DNA of 22,837 nt from JAEUJM01 sp044221555 (GCA_044221555.1 JBGAOY010000039.1:1-22837), one strand, 5' to 3'. Counted from the first letter of the stretch, positions 13,910 through 21,809 are shown. Translations and numbers: made by a program. The notes: generated by a model from the letters alone, not told the origin.

Positions 13910-13915
13910 TACGGT
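13910..13915 (+). promoter_or_regulatory. Candidate -10 box for the His-rich lipoprotein, leaderless spacing
   Basis: TACGGT ends 8 nt before the ATG at 13924, in the 49-bp gap after the ABC genes. The distance implies transcription starting at or just before the ATG, and no Shine-Dalgarno is present. Confidence 0.4.
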
Positions 13916-13923
13916 CGGCGCCC

Positions 13924-14649
13924 ATGCGAACGCGCACTGCCGGTCGGGGAGTGGTCAGGATGGGGTGGGCGGGCCTGCTCGTGCTCGCCGCCGTCGGGTT
14001 GACCGCGTGCGGCAGCGGTGTTTCCGAGGGCACGGCCTCCGAAGACACGGCCTCCGATGGAACGACCTCCGATGGAACGACCTCGACGACCGACACGGTC
14101 GTCGCCCTCCCGCCGGTGGCGAACCAGGACCACTGGCACGCGGCCTACGGGTTCTTCAGCTGCGGTGACGGCTTCCTGGCCCCGCTGCAGGTCCAGGACG
14201 ACCCGGTCGGCATCCACACCCACGGCGACGGCATCATCCACATCCACCCCTTCACCGCGGCGGTGAGCGGGCCCAACGCGGTGCTGGGTGTGTTCCTCGA
14301 CTCAGCGGGTGCATCCGTGGACGACGAGGCGATCGACGTCCCCGGCCTGTCGGTGCGCGAGGGTGAGGACACGTGCGGCGCGAGGGACGAGCCGGGGATC
14401 GTGCAGGTCGCGTACTGGGCCGACGCCCGCACCGCGTCGACCACCGATCCCGAGATCGTCACCGACGACGTCTCGGAGGTCCCGTTCGAGCAGGACGGAT
14501 CCGCGTACACCATCGCGTTCGCGCCGGACGGGGCCTCGATCCCGCCGCCGCCCACCATCCCGGTGCTCGACGCGCTCGGCGACGTCAGCGCGCCCTCGGC
14601 GGTGCCGACCACCGCACCCGACCTGTTGACCACCACGACGTCGCACTGA
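13924..14649 (+). CDS. His-rich exported lipoprotein of unknown function
   Basis: 241 aa from ATG 13924. A signal peptide (GWAGLLVLAAVGLTAC) ends in a lipobox with C29. A short low-complexity tether of 5-residue repeats follows. The core opens with DHWHAAYGFFSC (H70, H72, C80) and continues with GIHTHGDGIIHIHPF, giving H98, H100, H106 and H108. The HxH and HTHGD...HIHP clusters look like a metal site (copper, zinc or iron), or a fold where His residues line a pocket. A second Cys lies in DTCGARDEPG. The C-terminus is Thr/Pro-rich. I recognise no named family. It follows the ABC pair by 49 nt but appears to have its own promoter, and it converges on the GGDEF/EAL gene. Confidence 0.8.
   Translation: MRTRTAGRGVVRMGWAGLLVLAAVGLTACGSGVSEGTASEDTASDGTTSDGTTSTTDTVVALPPVANQDHWHAAYGFFSCGDGFLAPLQVQDDPVGIHTHGDGIIHIHPFTAAVSGPNAVLGVFLDSAGASVDDEAIDVPGLSVREGEDTCGARDEPGIVQVAYWADARTASTTDPEIVTDDVSEVPFEQDGSAYTIAFAPDGASIPPPPTIPVLDALGDVSAPSAVPTTAPDLLTTTTSH
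14031..14090 (+). repeat. Four 15-bp repeats coding the lipoprotein tether
   Basis: Units at 14031, 14046, 14061 and 14076 share a 15-bp period (CACGGCCTCCGATGG and variants; the fourth is diverged). They encode TASED, TASDG, TTSDG and TTSTT. The array lies just after the lipobox Cys, so length changes would alter only how far the domain stands from the membrane. Confidence 0.85.
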
Positions 14650-14740
14650 CACCTTGCACCTGGCACTGGCCCCCCGCTGACGGCGAGCGAGGGACGAGCG
14701 GAGCCTTGACGATGTGATGAGGCGTCAGCCGAAGAACAGT
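14650..14740. other. Gap between convergent lipoprotein and GGDEF/EAL genes
   Basis: 91 bp with no gene or clear terminator hairpin. It holds a GCGAGCGAGGGACGAGCGGA stretch, which shares the 11-mer CGAGGGACGAG (14688-14698) with each of the 65-bp repeats at 21806-22000. It may be a degenerate copy of a dispersed intergenic element. Confidence 0.4.
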
Positions 14741-17629
14741 TCAAACCGCGAAGACGTGGCCGAAGTAGGGACGGACCGCCGCCGCGTTCATCGGGCGGGC
14801 GAACAGGTAGCCCTGGCCGCCGTCGCAGCCGAGGGCCCGCAGCTCGGCCAGTTGCTCGACGCGCTCCACGCCCTCGGCGATCACCTCGAGGTTCAGGTTG
14901 TGGGCCAGGCCGATGATGGCGGCGGCGATGGCGGAGTCCTCGGGATCCGGTCCGAGCCCGTCCACGAACGACCGGTCCACCTTCAGGGTGTCCACCGGCA
15001 GGCGCTGGAGGTTGAGCAGCGACGCCGAGCCCTTCCCGAAGTTGTCGATGGCCAGGGCCACGCCGACCTGGCTGAGGGCCTCCAGCGAGGCGATCGCGGT
15101 GTCCACGTCACCCACGAGCACCGATTCGGGGACCTCGAGGCTGAGGTGGGACGGTTCGACGCCGAGCCCGGCGATCATCTCGGTGAGCAGCTCGGGCAGG
15201 TTGGACTGGGCCAGCTGGCGCAGCGACAGGTTGATGGCCACCCGGGGTGCGCGGGGCCCCAGCTCGGCCTGCCACCGGGCGGCGTCGCTGCAGGCCTGGT
15301 GCATCACCGACAGCCCCAACCCGACGATGAGGCCGGTGTCCTCGGCGAGCTGGATGAACTCGTCCGGGTCCAGTTGGCCGCGGGCCGGGTGGTCCCACCG
15401 GGCGAGGGCCTCGACGCTCACCACCTCGCCGGTGCGCAGGTTGACCTGCGGCTGGTAGTGGACCTCGATGTGGCCGTCGGCGATCGCCGCGCTGAGCTGT
15501 TCGGCCAGCATCCGGCGGTTGGTCGTGCGCCGGCGCATGGCCTCGTCGTAGAGCTCGAGGCAGGCGCGGCCCTTCTCCTTGGCCCGGTACATCGCCGCGT
15601 CGGCGTTGCGGATCAGGGTCTCGGGGTCGTCGCCGGGGGTGGACACGGCCAGGCCGGCGCTCGTGGTCATCACCAGCTCGAGGCTGGCCACGCCGAAGGG
15701 GTTGTCCTCGATCACGTCGCACACGCGGCGGGCCGCGGCGAGGGCGTGGTCCGCGTTCTCGACCTCGTCGAAGAGCACCACGAACTCGTCGCCGCCCAGA
15801 CGGGCCACCGTGTCGGACGGGCGGAGGACACCGGTGATGCGCTGGCTCACCTGCCGGAGCAACTCGTCGCCGACGTCGTGGCCGCGGTTGTCGTTCACGG
15901 ACTTGAACCGGTCGAGGTCGAGGAAGAGCAGCCCGACCAGGGTGTCGTCACGCTTGGCCCGGGCGATGGCCAGCTCGAGGTGGTTGAGGAGCAGGGAACG
16001 GTTGGGGAGCCCGGTCAGCGGGTCGTGCGTGGCCTGATGGGCCAGCTCGCTCTCGACCATGCGCCGGTCGGTGACGTCCCGGCCCATCGCGGCCACCCGC
16101 ACGAGCACCCCGTCCGCGTCGAACTCCCCGGCGACGGTCTGCCAGACGTGGCGGGCCTCACCGCTCGTGGTCGCCATGATCAGCTCGCCGCTCCACGTGT
16201 CGCCCCGGAGGAGGACGGGACGGACGTCCTCGACGTACATGCCCTCGGACTCCTCGGTGAGCAGGTCACGCAGCACCAGATCGTGGAGGTCGGAGCCGGT
16301 GTGGCCGAGCAGCTCCCGGGCCGCACCGTTCAGGTAGAGGACGCCTCCGGAGTCCTCGTCGAACATCACCACCAGATCGCTCGTCGACTCCACGATGGTG
16401 GCCAGGCGGGCGGTCTGCTCGCGGGCGGTGATGAGGGGGCTGACGTCCTCGAAGGAGCCGATCGTGCCCGTCGGCGTGCCGAACTTGTCGCGCACCACCG
16501 ACAGGCGGCACTGCACCCACCGCACGTCACCGTCGCGGGTGAGGATGCGGAACTGGCCGTCGTAGCGGGCGCCCTGGAGGATGGTCGCCTCCCACTCCGC
16601 CACGGTCGCGTCGCGATCGTCGGGGTGGACGAGCTCGAAGGCGTGCAACCGGAAGATCTCGTTGCCCTCGATGCCCGTCATCTCGGTCCACCGTGGGTTC
16701 ACATAGGTGAGGCGGCCCTCCAGGTTGCACCGGAACACGCCGACGGGCACCGACTCCGACAGCGACCGCAGGTGTGCCTCGCTGTCGCGGAGGTCGTCCT
16801 CGGCCCGCTTGCGGGCGGTGATGTCGCCGAAGGACACCACGACGGTGCCCGGGTCGGCCCCGCCGCCGTCGAGCCGGCGGGCGCTGACATCGATCCACAC
16901 CCGCGCCCGACCCGGTGGGGTGAACCCGACGACCATCGACGTGCCGAGTGGGTCGGCGGTGCGGGCCAGCGCCGCCGGGAGCTCGTGGGGAGAGAGCGGC
17001 ACCCCGTCGGCGTCCACCGGGTCCCAGGTGGCCCAGGGCACCCGGCCCGCCATGAGGTCCCGGCGCCCGACTCCCAGCAGCTCCTCGGCCGCCGCGTTCG
17101 TCGCGCTGATCCGGCCGTCGGGTCCGTAGACCATCACCCCCTGCGGCAGGGCCTCGACCAGCTCGCCCTCCAGTGCCCGGTCGGGGAGCAGGGCGCCCCG
17201 CTCGTCGAGCACACCGGTGAGGTCGAGCACGGATCCGGCGAACCCCACCAGGTCGCGGCCGCTGTCGTGCACCGGTGTCGCCCGGGTGTCGGTCCAGCGC
17301 ACCTCGCCGTCGCGCGTGACGATGCGGGCCCGGATCTCCAGCTCGCCCCGCTCGGCGCAGGCGAGCTGCCACGCAGCCTGCACGGCCTCGCGGTCCTCGG
17401 CGTGCACCAGTGCCCACGCCTCGTGCTCCTCGATCGGCAGCACCCCGGCGAAGCCGGTGATCTCGCGCCACTTCGCGTTCGCGGCGATCACCCGGCCGGT
17501 GCGGTCGGCGAGGATCAGGCCGACGGGGGCGTCGGCGAAGCCGGGCAGACCCGTGGGGTCGCCCTCGGGCACCGACGCCGCATCGGCGCGCCGGCCCGTC
17601 TCCACATCGGTCGTCGTCGGTGTGCTCAT
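14741..17629 (-). CDS. Multi-PAS GGDEF-EAL c-di-GMP signalling protein
   Basis: 962 aa with no membrane segment, so probably cytosolic. There are four PAS-like domains (about 33-140, 155-272, 287-397 and 407-527), then GGDEF (about 535-697) and EAL (about 712-955). The cyclase site is intact (RLGGDEF, 612-616) and an inhibitory RxxD site is present five residues before it (R603-D606), so it should make c-di-GMP with product inhibition. In the EAL domain, EAL (740-742), INLS, KVDRSF, AEGVE and QGYLFARP are kept. The usual DDFGTG loop reads D862-N863-FGKG, which loses a metal-binding Asp, and ELTES reads EVPES. Phosphodiesterase activity may be weak or absent. It is transcribed alone, divergent from sufB. 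Confidence 0.93.
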   Translation of the reverse strand: MSTPTTTDVETGRRADAASVPEGDPTGLPGFADAPVGLILADRTGRVIAANAKWREITGFAGVLPIEEHEAWALVHAEDREAVQAAWQLACAERGELEIRARIVTRDGEVRWTDTRATPVHDSGRDLVGFAGSVLDLTGVLDERGALLPDRALEGELVEALPQGVMVYGPDGRISATNAAAEELLGVGRRDLMAGRVPWATWDPVDADGVPLSPHELPAALARTADPLGTSMVVGFTPPGRARVWIDVSARRLDGGGADPGTVVVSFGDITARKRAEDDLRDSEAHLRSLSESVPVGVFRCNLEGRLTYVNPRWTEMTGIEGNEIFRLHAFELVHPDDRDATVAEWEATILQGARYDGQFRILTRDGDVRWVQCRLSVVRDKFGTPTGTIGSFEDVSPLITAREQTARLATIVESTSDLVVMFDEDSGGVLYLNGAARELLGHTGSDLHDLVLRDLLTEESEGMYVEDVRPVLLRGDTWSGELIMATTSGEARHVWQTVAGEFDADGVLVRVAAMGRDVTDRRMVESELAHQATHDPLTGLPNRSLLLNHLELAIARAKRDDTLVGLLFLDLDRFKSVNDNRGHDVGDELLRQVSQRITGVLRPSDTVARLGGDEFVVLFDEVENADHALAAARRVCDVIEDNPFGVASLELVMTTSAGLAVSTPGDDPETLIRNADAAMYRAKEKGRACLELYDEAMRRRTTNRRMLAEQLSAAIADGHIEVHYQPQVNLRTGEVVSVEALARWDHPARGQLDPDEFIQLAEDTGLIVGLGLSVMHQACSDAARWQAELGPRAPRVAINLSLRQLAQSNLPELLTEMIAGLGVEPSHLSLEVPESVLVGDVDTAIASLEALSQVGVALAIDNFGKGSASLLNLQRLPVDTLKVDRSFVDGLGPDPEDSAIAAAIIGLAHNLNLEVIAEGVERVEQLAELRALGCDGGQGYLFARPMNAAAVRPYFGHVFAV

Positions 17630-17662
17630 GCCCTCGCTGCGCGATCCGCGACCGCTCGCGGC

Positions 17663-17679
17663 AGTCGCCTCCAGCGACT
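17663..17679. promoter_or_regulatory. Inverted repeat in the GGDEF/EAL-sufB divergent region
   Basis: AGTCGC-CTCCA-GCGACT is a perfect 6-bp inverted repeat 34 nt upstream of the GGDEF/EAL start. It touches a possible minus-strand -10 (GATAGT, complement of 17677-17682). It could be an operator or a 5' leader hairpin. Confidence 0.3.
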
Positions 17680-17723
17680 ATCGGCATCGGTCCCGCGACC
17701 TGTAGGAGGACTGGGCCCGGGCC

Positions 17724-17752
17724 TTTGTTACTATGCGCGTAGGACTAATTAT
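17724..17752 (+). promoter_or_regulatory. sufB: AT-rich promoter region of sufB
   Basis: This AT-rich island contrasts with the surrounding GC-rich DNA. TTTGTT (17724-17729) and TAATTA (17746-17751) with a 16-nt spacer make one reading. TACTAT (17729-17734) is an alternative -10. Either gives a short leader with the CAGGGAG Shine-Dalgarno at 17775-17781. No confident SufR or IscR operator is recognised. Confidence 0.45.
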
Positions 17753-17789
17753 CTGACCCACCCGGATGACGACGCAGGGAGCAGAACCC

Positions 17790-19193
17790 ATGGCCACCAG
17801 CGAGCTCGACCTCGACCTCGGGCGCTACAAGTTGGGCTGGAGCGACGAAGAGGACTACGTCTTCAAGCCGAAGCGTGGCCTCACCAAGGACATCATCCAG
17901 GAGATGTCGTGGATGAAGGGTGAGCCCGACTGGATGCGCGAGATCCGGCTCAAGTCGTTCGACCACTTCGAGCGCCGGCCGATGCCCAACTGGGGCGGCG
18001 ACATGTCCGAGATCTACTTCGACGACATCTACTACTACATCAAGCCCACCGACCATCAGGTCGACGCGTGGGACGAGTTGCCCGACTCGGTGAAGAACAC
18101 CTACGAGAAGCTGGGCATCCCCGAGGCCGAGCGCAAGTACCTCGCCGGCGTCACCGCCCAGTACGAGTCCGAGGTCGTGTACCACAAGAACCGCGAAGAC
18201 CTCGAGGCCCAAGGCGTCATCTTCACCGACATGGACACGGCGCTACGCGAGCACCCCGAGATCGTCCGCGCCTACTTCGGCACCGTGATCCCGAAGAACG
18301 ACAACAAGTTCGCGGCCCTGAACACCTCGGTCTGGAGCGGCGGCAGCTTCATCTACGTCCCCCCGGGCGTGAACGTCGAGATGCCCCTGCAGGCGTACTT
18401 CCGCATCAACGCCGAGAACATGGGCCAGTTCGAGCGCACGCTGATCATCGCCGACGAGGGCTCGCAGGTGCACTACATCGAGGGCTGCTCGGCCCCGGTG
18501 TACACCACCGACTCCCTGCACTCGGCCGTGGTGGAGATCATCGTGAAGCCGTCGGCGCGGGTGACCTACACCACGATCCAGAACTGGTCGAACAACGTGT
18601 TCAACCTGGTCACCAAGCGGGCCCGGGTGGAGACCGAGGGCCACATGGAGTGGATCGACGGCAACATCGGCTCGCGCCTCACCATGAAGTACCCGGCGGT
18701 CTACATGGTGGGCCCGAAGGCCTCGGGCGAGGTGCTCTCGGTGGCCTATGCCGGCGCCGGCCAGCACCAGGACGCGGGCGCCAAGATGGTGCACGCCGCG
18801 CCCGAGACCACCTCCAAGATCGTGTCGAAGTCCATCTCGAAGGACGGCGGTCGCACCAGCTACCGGGGCCTGGTCCGAGTGGAGGACGACGCCCCCGGCT
18901 GCGTCAGCCACGTGCAGTGCGACGCCCTGATCCTCGACGAGGAGAGCACCTCGGACACCTTCCCGTACATGGAGGTGGGGGCGCGCGACGCGCGCATCGG
19001 CCACGAGGCCACGGTGTCGAAGGTGGCCGACGAGCAGCTCTTCTACCTGATGAGCCGCGGCCTCTCGGAGGAGCAGGCCATGGGCATGGTGGTCAACGGC
19101 TTCATCGAGCCGGTGACCCGCACGCTCCCGATGGAGTACGCGGTCGAGTGGTCCCGCCTCATCGAGCTGCAGATGGAGGGCTCGGTCGGCTGA
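17790..19193 (+). CDS. sufB: Fe-S cluster assembly scaffold protein SufB
   Basis: 467 aa from ATG 17790, 8 nt after CAGGGAG. An ATG at 17766 in the same frame lacks a ribosome site and would add only 8 residues. The N-terminus (LGRYKLGWSDEEDYVFKPKRG) is typical of actinobacterial SufB. The central beta-helix shows PPGVNVEMPLQAYFRIN and EGCSAPVYTTDSLHSAVVE, and the C-terminal part has CVSHVQCDALILDE (C371, C377; the QCD Cys matches the SufB cluster/persulfide Cys) and ATVSKVADEQLFYLMSRGL. SufB with SufC and SufD assembles Fe-S clusters. It is normally in a sufBDC operon. Here the next gene, 28 nt away, is on the other strand, so sufC and sufD must be elsewhere. Confidence 0.96.
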   Translation: MATSELDLDLGRYKLGWSDEEDYVFKPKRGLTKDIIQEMSWMKGEPDWMREIRLKSFDHFERRPMPNWGGDMSEIYFDDIYYYIKPTDHQVDAWDELPDSVKNTYEKLGIPEAERKYLAGVTAQYESEVVYHKNREDLEAQGVIFTDMDTALREHPEIVRAYFGTVIPKNDNKFAALNTSVWSGGSFIYVPPGVNVEMPLQAYFRINAENMGQFERTLIIADEGSQVHYIEGCSAPVYTTDSLHSAVVEIIVKPSARVTYTTIQNWSNNVFNLVTKRARVETEGHMEWIDGNIGSRLTMKYPAVYMVGPKASGEVLSVAYAGAGQHQDAGAKMVHAAPETTSKIVSKSISKDGGRTSYRGLVRVEDDAPGCVSHVQCDALILDEESTSDTFPYMEVGARDARIGHEATVSKVADEQLFYLMSRGLSEEQAMGMVVNGFIEPVTRTLPMEYAVEWSRLIELQMEGSVG

Positions 19194-19221
19194 CGGTCCC
19201 CGTCGGCCGTCGGTTGCCGGC

Positions 19222-20190
19222 TCAGGCGTCGGTGGCCACGGTGTCGGCCGCGGCCGTCGTGGTCTTCGGGGCACGTCCCGGGTTGGTGACGGTGACGTGG
19301 AGGTCGTCACCGTCCACCCGCAGGTGATGCCAGTCGGTGCGAGCCTCGGGGGTGGCGTCGTCGAGGTCGATCACCGCCAGCGGCGTGAGCTTGCGGCCGT
19401 GCCACGGGCACACCTGGCAGCGGCCGGCCGCGGCGACGGGGTCGAGGTCGGCGCCCTCGTGGGGGCACATGCGGGCGTAGGCCAGCACCTTGCGCCCCTC
19501 GCGCGTCAGCTTTAGGCCGAGGTGATCGCTGCGCCCGACGTAGGTCCACTCGGAGGTGACGGTGCGCACCGGGACCGGTGCGAACACGGGTGGCTCGCCC
19601 GACGGCGGATCGGGGGGCAACACGTTGTTGGCCCCGATGGGCAGCGAGTTGCGGATGTCGCGGGGCCCGCCGTCGCCGCGGAACGTGTACCCCCACGAGC
19701 GCAGCCGGCCACGGCGCTCGCGAAGAGGCACGTCCTCGGACATGAGCTGGCGGTAGTTGCGGCGCAGCAGCACCCGGATGACCGGGAAGAACAGCAGCCA
19801 GAACGGTCGCGCCGCGACCGTGTAGGTGGTCACCGCTCGGGTCCTCGTGGGGCTGATGGCGATGAACTCGTGGTCGGTGACCATCGTCCAGGCCAGCAGG
19901 GTGACGAAGTGGGTCTGGTGGTTGGGGCCCGAGTCGTAGTGCACCAGGATCAGAGGGAAGGTGATGCCCAACACCTTCTGCAGGCTGATCGACGCCTGGA
20001 CGTCGCGTTCGATGACGCAGGTGACGTCGTTGACGAGGCTGTGGACGTGGTTGAGGTGGGGGACGTCCTTGTTGTTCCAGTCGACGTCGGTGGGCAGGTA
20101 GTCGCCCTCCGTGTGCATCGACACGGTGCGGTACTTCAGGCCGTGCGCCTCGAGGCTCTGCAGGATTGCCTGTTGGTTCAGCTTGACCAC
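19222..20190 (-). CDS. Rieske [2Fe-2S] protein with N-terminal SRPBCC-like domain
   Basis: 322 aa from GTG at 20190. The C-terminal Rieske domain has both ligand pairs, C242-P-H244 and C261-PW-H264 (CQVCPWHGRKL). Residues about 45-130 look like a START/SRPBCC-type pocket (alternating strands ending FIAISPTRTRAVTTYTV), followed by a hydrophobic FWLLFFPVIRVLL segment (130-142) and the helix RRNYRQLMSEDVPLRERRGRLRSWG. That helix resembles the C-terminal end of Rieske oxygenase alpha subunits. If so, the domain order is reversed from the usual Rieske-first order. An oxygenase or electron-transfer role is inferred. The N-terminal non-heme iron facial triad was not identified with confidence. Confidence 0.72.
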   Translation of the reverse strand: MVKLNQQAILQSLEAHGLKYRTVSMHTEGDYLPTDVDWNNKDVPHLNHVHSLVNDVTCVIERDVQASISLQKVLGITFPLILVHYDSGPNHQTHFVTLLAWTMVTDHEFIAISPTRTRAVTTYTVAARPFWLLFFPVIRVLLRRNYRQLMSEDVPLRERRGRLRSWGYTFRGDGGPRDIRNSLPIGANNVLPPDPPSGEPPVFAPVPVRTVTSEWTYVGRSDHLGLKLTREGRKVLAYARMCPHEGADLDPVAAAGRCQVCPWHGRKLTPLAVIDLDDATPEARTDWHHLRVDGDDLHVTVTNPGRAPKTTTAAADTVATDA

Positions 20191-20197
20191 GGCGAGG

Positions 20198-20203
20198 ACA
20201 CTA
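20198..20203 (-). promoter_or_regulatory. Candidate -10 box of the Rieske gene, leaderless spacing
   Basis: TAGTGT on the minus strand ends 7 nt before the GTG at 20190, so the transcript would begin at the start codon. No Shine-Dalgarno is seen. Confidence 0.4.
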
Positions 20204-20344
20204 CCGCCCCGGTGGAGGCACCGAGAACGCCCTCGGCCCGGTCGGTCCGGCGGGTGCGTCGGTGGGTGAGCGGCCGGGGACGGGCGTCGCGACGACGGCC
20301 CGCTCGACCCGCGGGGGCGCGGGTCCGCTCGATGCGACGACCGC

Positions 20345-20350
20345 TACACT
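20345..20350 (+). promoter_or_regulatory. Candidate -10 box of the glycosyltransferase operon
   Basis: TACACT in the context GCTACACTCGCC is a common actinobacterial -10 form. It would start transcription near 20357, about 49 nt before ATG 20406. No -35 is recognised. Confidence 0.45.
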
Positions 20351-20405
20351 CGCCGCCGACCGAGGGCGTGGACCCACGACGGCTGACGAAGGACACTGCT
20401 AGCGC

Positions 20406-21809
20406 ATGACGGTGGGTCACGGGTTGAGTGCCCGCTCGCGAGGGAACCTCGCGGCGGAGCCGGCGAGCGCGGCCGCCGAGCACACCGGGGCGGGCCGTCG
20501 GGCCTTCGTGGCCGCCATCGTGGTCGGGGGCGTCCTCCGCCTGCTCTGGGTCATCTACGCCACCCGCACACCGCAGTTCCCGACCGATCCGTCCGAGTAC
20601 CTCCGCATCGCGCTCGAGCTCACGAAGGGCGACACCCCCACCTTCGGCGGGGCGGGAGGACCGAGTGCCTACTGGTCGCCGGGCTACCCGATGGTCCTCG
20701 CCCCGTTCGTGTGGTTCGCCGACACCACCGGGTGGCTCAGCCCCGCCTTCGCGGCATCGTTGGTCAACGTCGTCGCCGGCACGGTGACCATCTGGTTCAC
20801 AGGGTTGCTGGCCGAGCGGTGGATCGGGCGCTCCGCCCGCACCGCGGCGGCCTGGTTCGTGGCGGTGTGCCCGGCGCTCATCTACTACACGTCCACCGCG
20901 CACACGGAGACCGCGTTCACGCCGGTCCTGTTGGGCGTGCTGCTGCTCGCCGGCTCCCGTGACGACGACGTGCCCGCCCGCAATTGGGCGATCGCCGGGC
21001 TCCTGGTCGGCCTCGCGGTGCTGTTCCGCGCCCCCGGCGTCATCGGCCTCGCCATCCCGGCGCTGGCCCTCCGTGTCCGCCGGGGCTCCTGGCGGGACTC
21101 GTGGCGCGAGGCGGCGCGCGCCACCGGTCTCGTCCTGGCCGGCGCGGCGGTCCTGCTCGTGCCCTGGACGATCCGCAACGGGGTGCAGGTGGGCATCTGG
21201 AGCCCGGGCTCGACGAGCAACGCGTCGGCGCTCTGCTTCGGCCACAACGACGGCATCTCCGCCAACTGGGAGGCCAGCCTGGCCAACCAGCACCTCCAGA
21301 TCGAGTGCTTCCGCGGCTCGCCGTACGACAACGCCGCGGTGTACCGCCTGCACGGCCAGGAGGTGCCGCCCGACATCGGCACCGCCGACCCCGACGAGGT
21401 CGGTTGGTACAAGGCCCGGGTGTCCGACGCGGTGCACTGGGCCGTCACCCACCCGGTCACGGAGGTCAACCTGACCGCCCACAAGGTCTGGGAGACCTGG
21501 AGCGACGAGGGCCGAGCGGTCGACAGCGCGCGGAACTACGAGCGCAGGGACTGGGCCGGACGGTGGCAGACGCCGCTCAGCGTGCTGGCCAACCTGTGGC
21601 TGTGGGCCGTCGGCGCGCTCGCACTCGCGGGCCTGGTCCTCGTGCCCGCCTGCCGCAGGGCGCTTCCGATCTGGGTGCCGATCGTGCTGTTCACCCTCGC
21701 CATCGTGGGAGCGGTGTCCCAACCGCACTACCGGTATCCCGTCATGCCCCTGGTCGCGGTCCTCGCGGCGGGGATGCTGGCCCGGCGCACCTTCGAGGAG
21801 GCGGTATGA
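20406..21809 (+). CDS. GT-C type membrane glycosyltransferase (ArnT/PMT-like)
   Basis: 467 aa with many hydrophobic segments (about ten). After the first membrane helix (AFVAAIVVGGVLRLLWVIYA) comes an acidic outer-loop motif FPTDPSEYLRIA (D61, E64, Y65), matching the first-loop Asp/Glu of GT39/ArnT-like enzymes that use polyprenyl-phosphate sugars. AYWSPGYPMVLAPF, a conserved type of pattern in this superfamily, follows. Near the C-terminus, QPHYRYPVMPL matches the 'RYR.P..P' motif of the family. It probably transfers a sugar to a lipid, glycan or protein outside the membrane. It overlaps the first repeat ORF by ATGA, which suggests co-translation with the membrane/SGNH gene downstream. Confidence 0.85.
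   Translation: MTVGHGLSARSRGNLAAEPASAAAEHTGAGRRAFVAAIVVGGVLRLLWVIYATRTPQFPTDPSEYLRIALELTKGDTPTFGGAGGPSAYWSPGYPMVLAPFVWFADTTGWLSPAFAASLVNVVAGTVTIWFTGLLAERWIGRSARTAAAWFVAVCPALIYYTSTAHTETAFTPVLLGVLLLAGSRDDDVPARNWAIAGLLVGLAVLFRAPGVIGLAIPALALRVRRGSWRDSWREAARATGLVLAGAAVLLVPWTIRNGVQVGIWSPGSTSNASALCFGHNDGISANWEASLANQHLQIECFRGSPYDNAAVYRLHGQEVPPDIGTADPDEVGWYKARVSDAVHWAVTHPVTEVNLTAHKVWETWSDEGRAVDSARNYERRDWAGRWQTPLSVLANLWLWAVGALALAGLVLVPACRRALPIWVPIVLFTLAIVGAVSQPHYRYPVMPLVAVLAAGMLARRTFEEAV

Larger units (their letters stand above)
20191..20405. other. Divergent promoter region, Rieske gene and glycosyltransferase gene
   Basis: 215 bp. Near its left edge a minus-strand -10 and near its right edge a plus-strand -10 can be proposed (listed separately). 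GAAGGA at 20388-20393 is a distant Shine-Dalgarno for ATG 20406. The middle is GC-rich and I see no gene or clear hairpin in it. Confidence 0.5.

Noticed and set aside
14714..17923. A plus-strand open frame of 1069 codons, longer than the GGDEF/EAL gene opposite it.
   Set aside because: Its product is an antisense shadow, rich in His, Gln, Val and Gly with no motif, while the minus strand has clear PAS, GGDEF and EAL motifs throughout. Long antisense frames are usual at this GC content.
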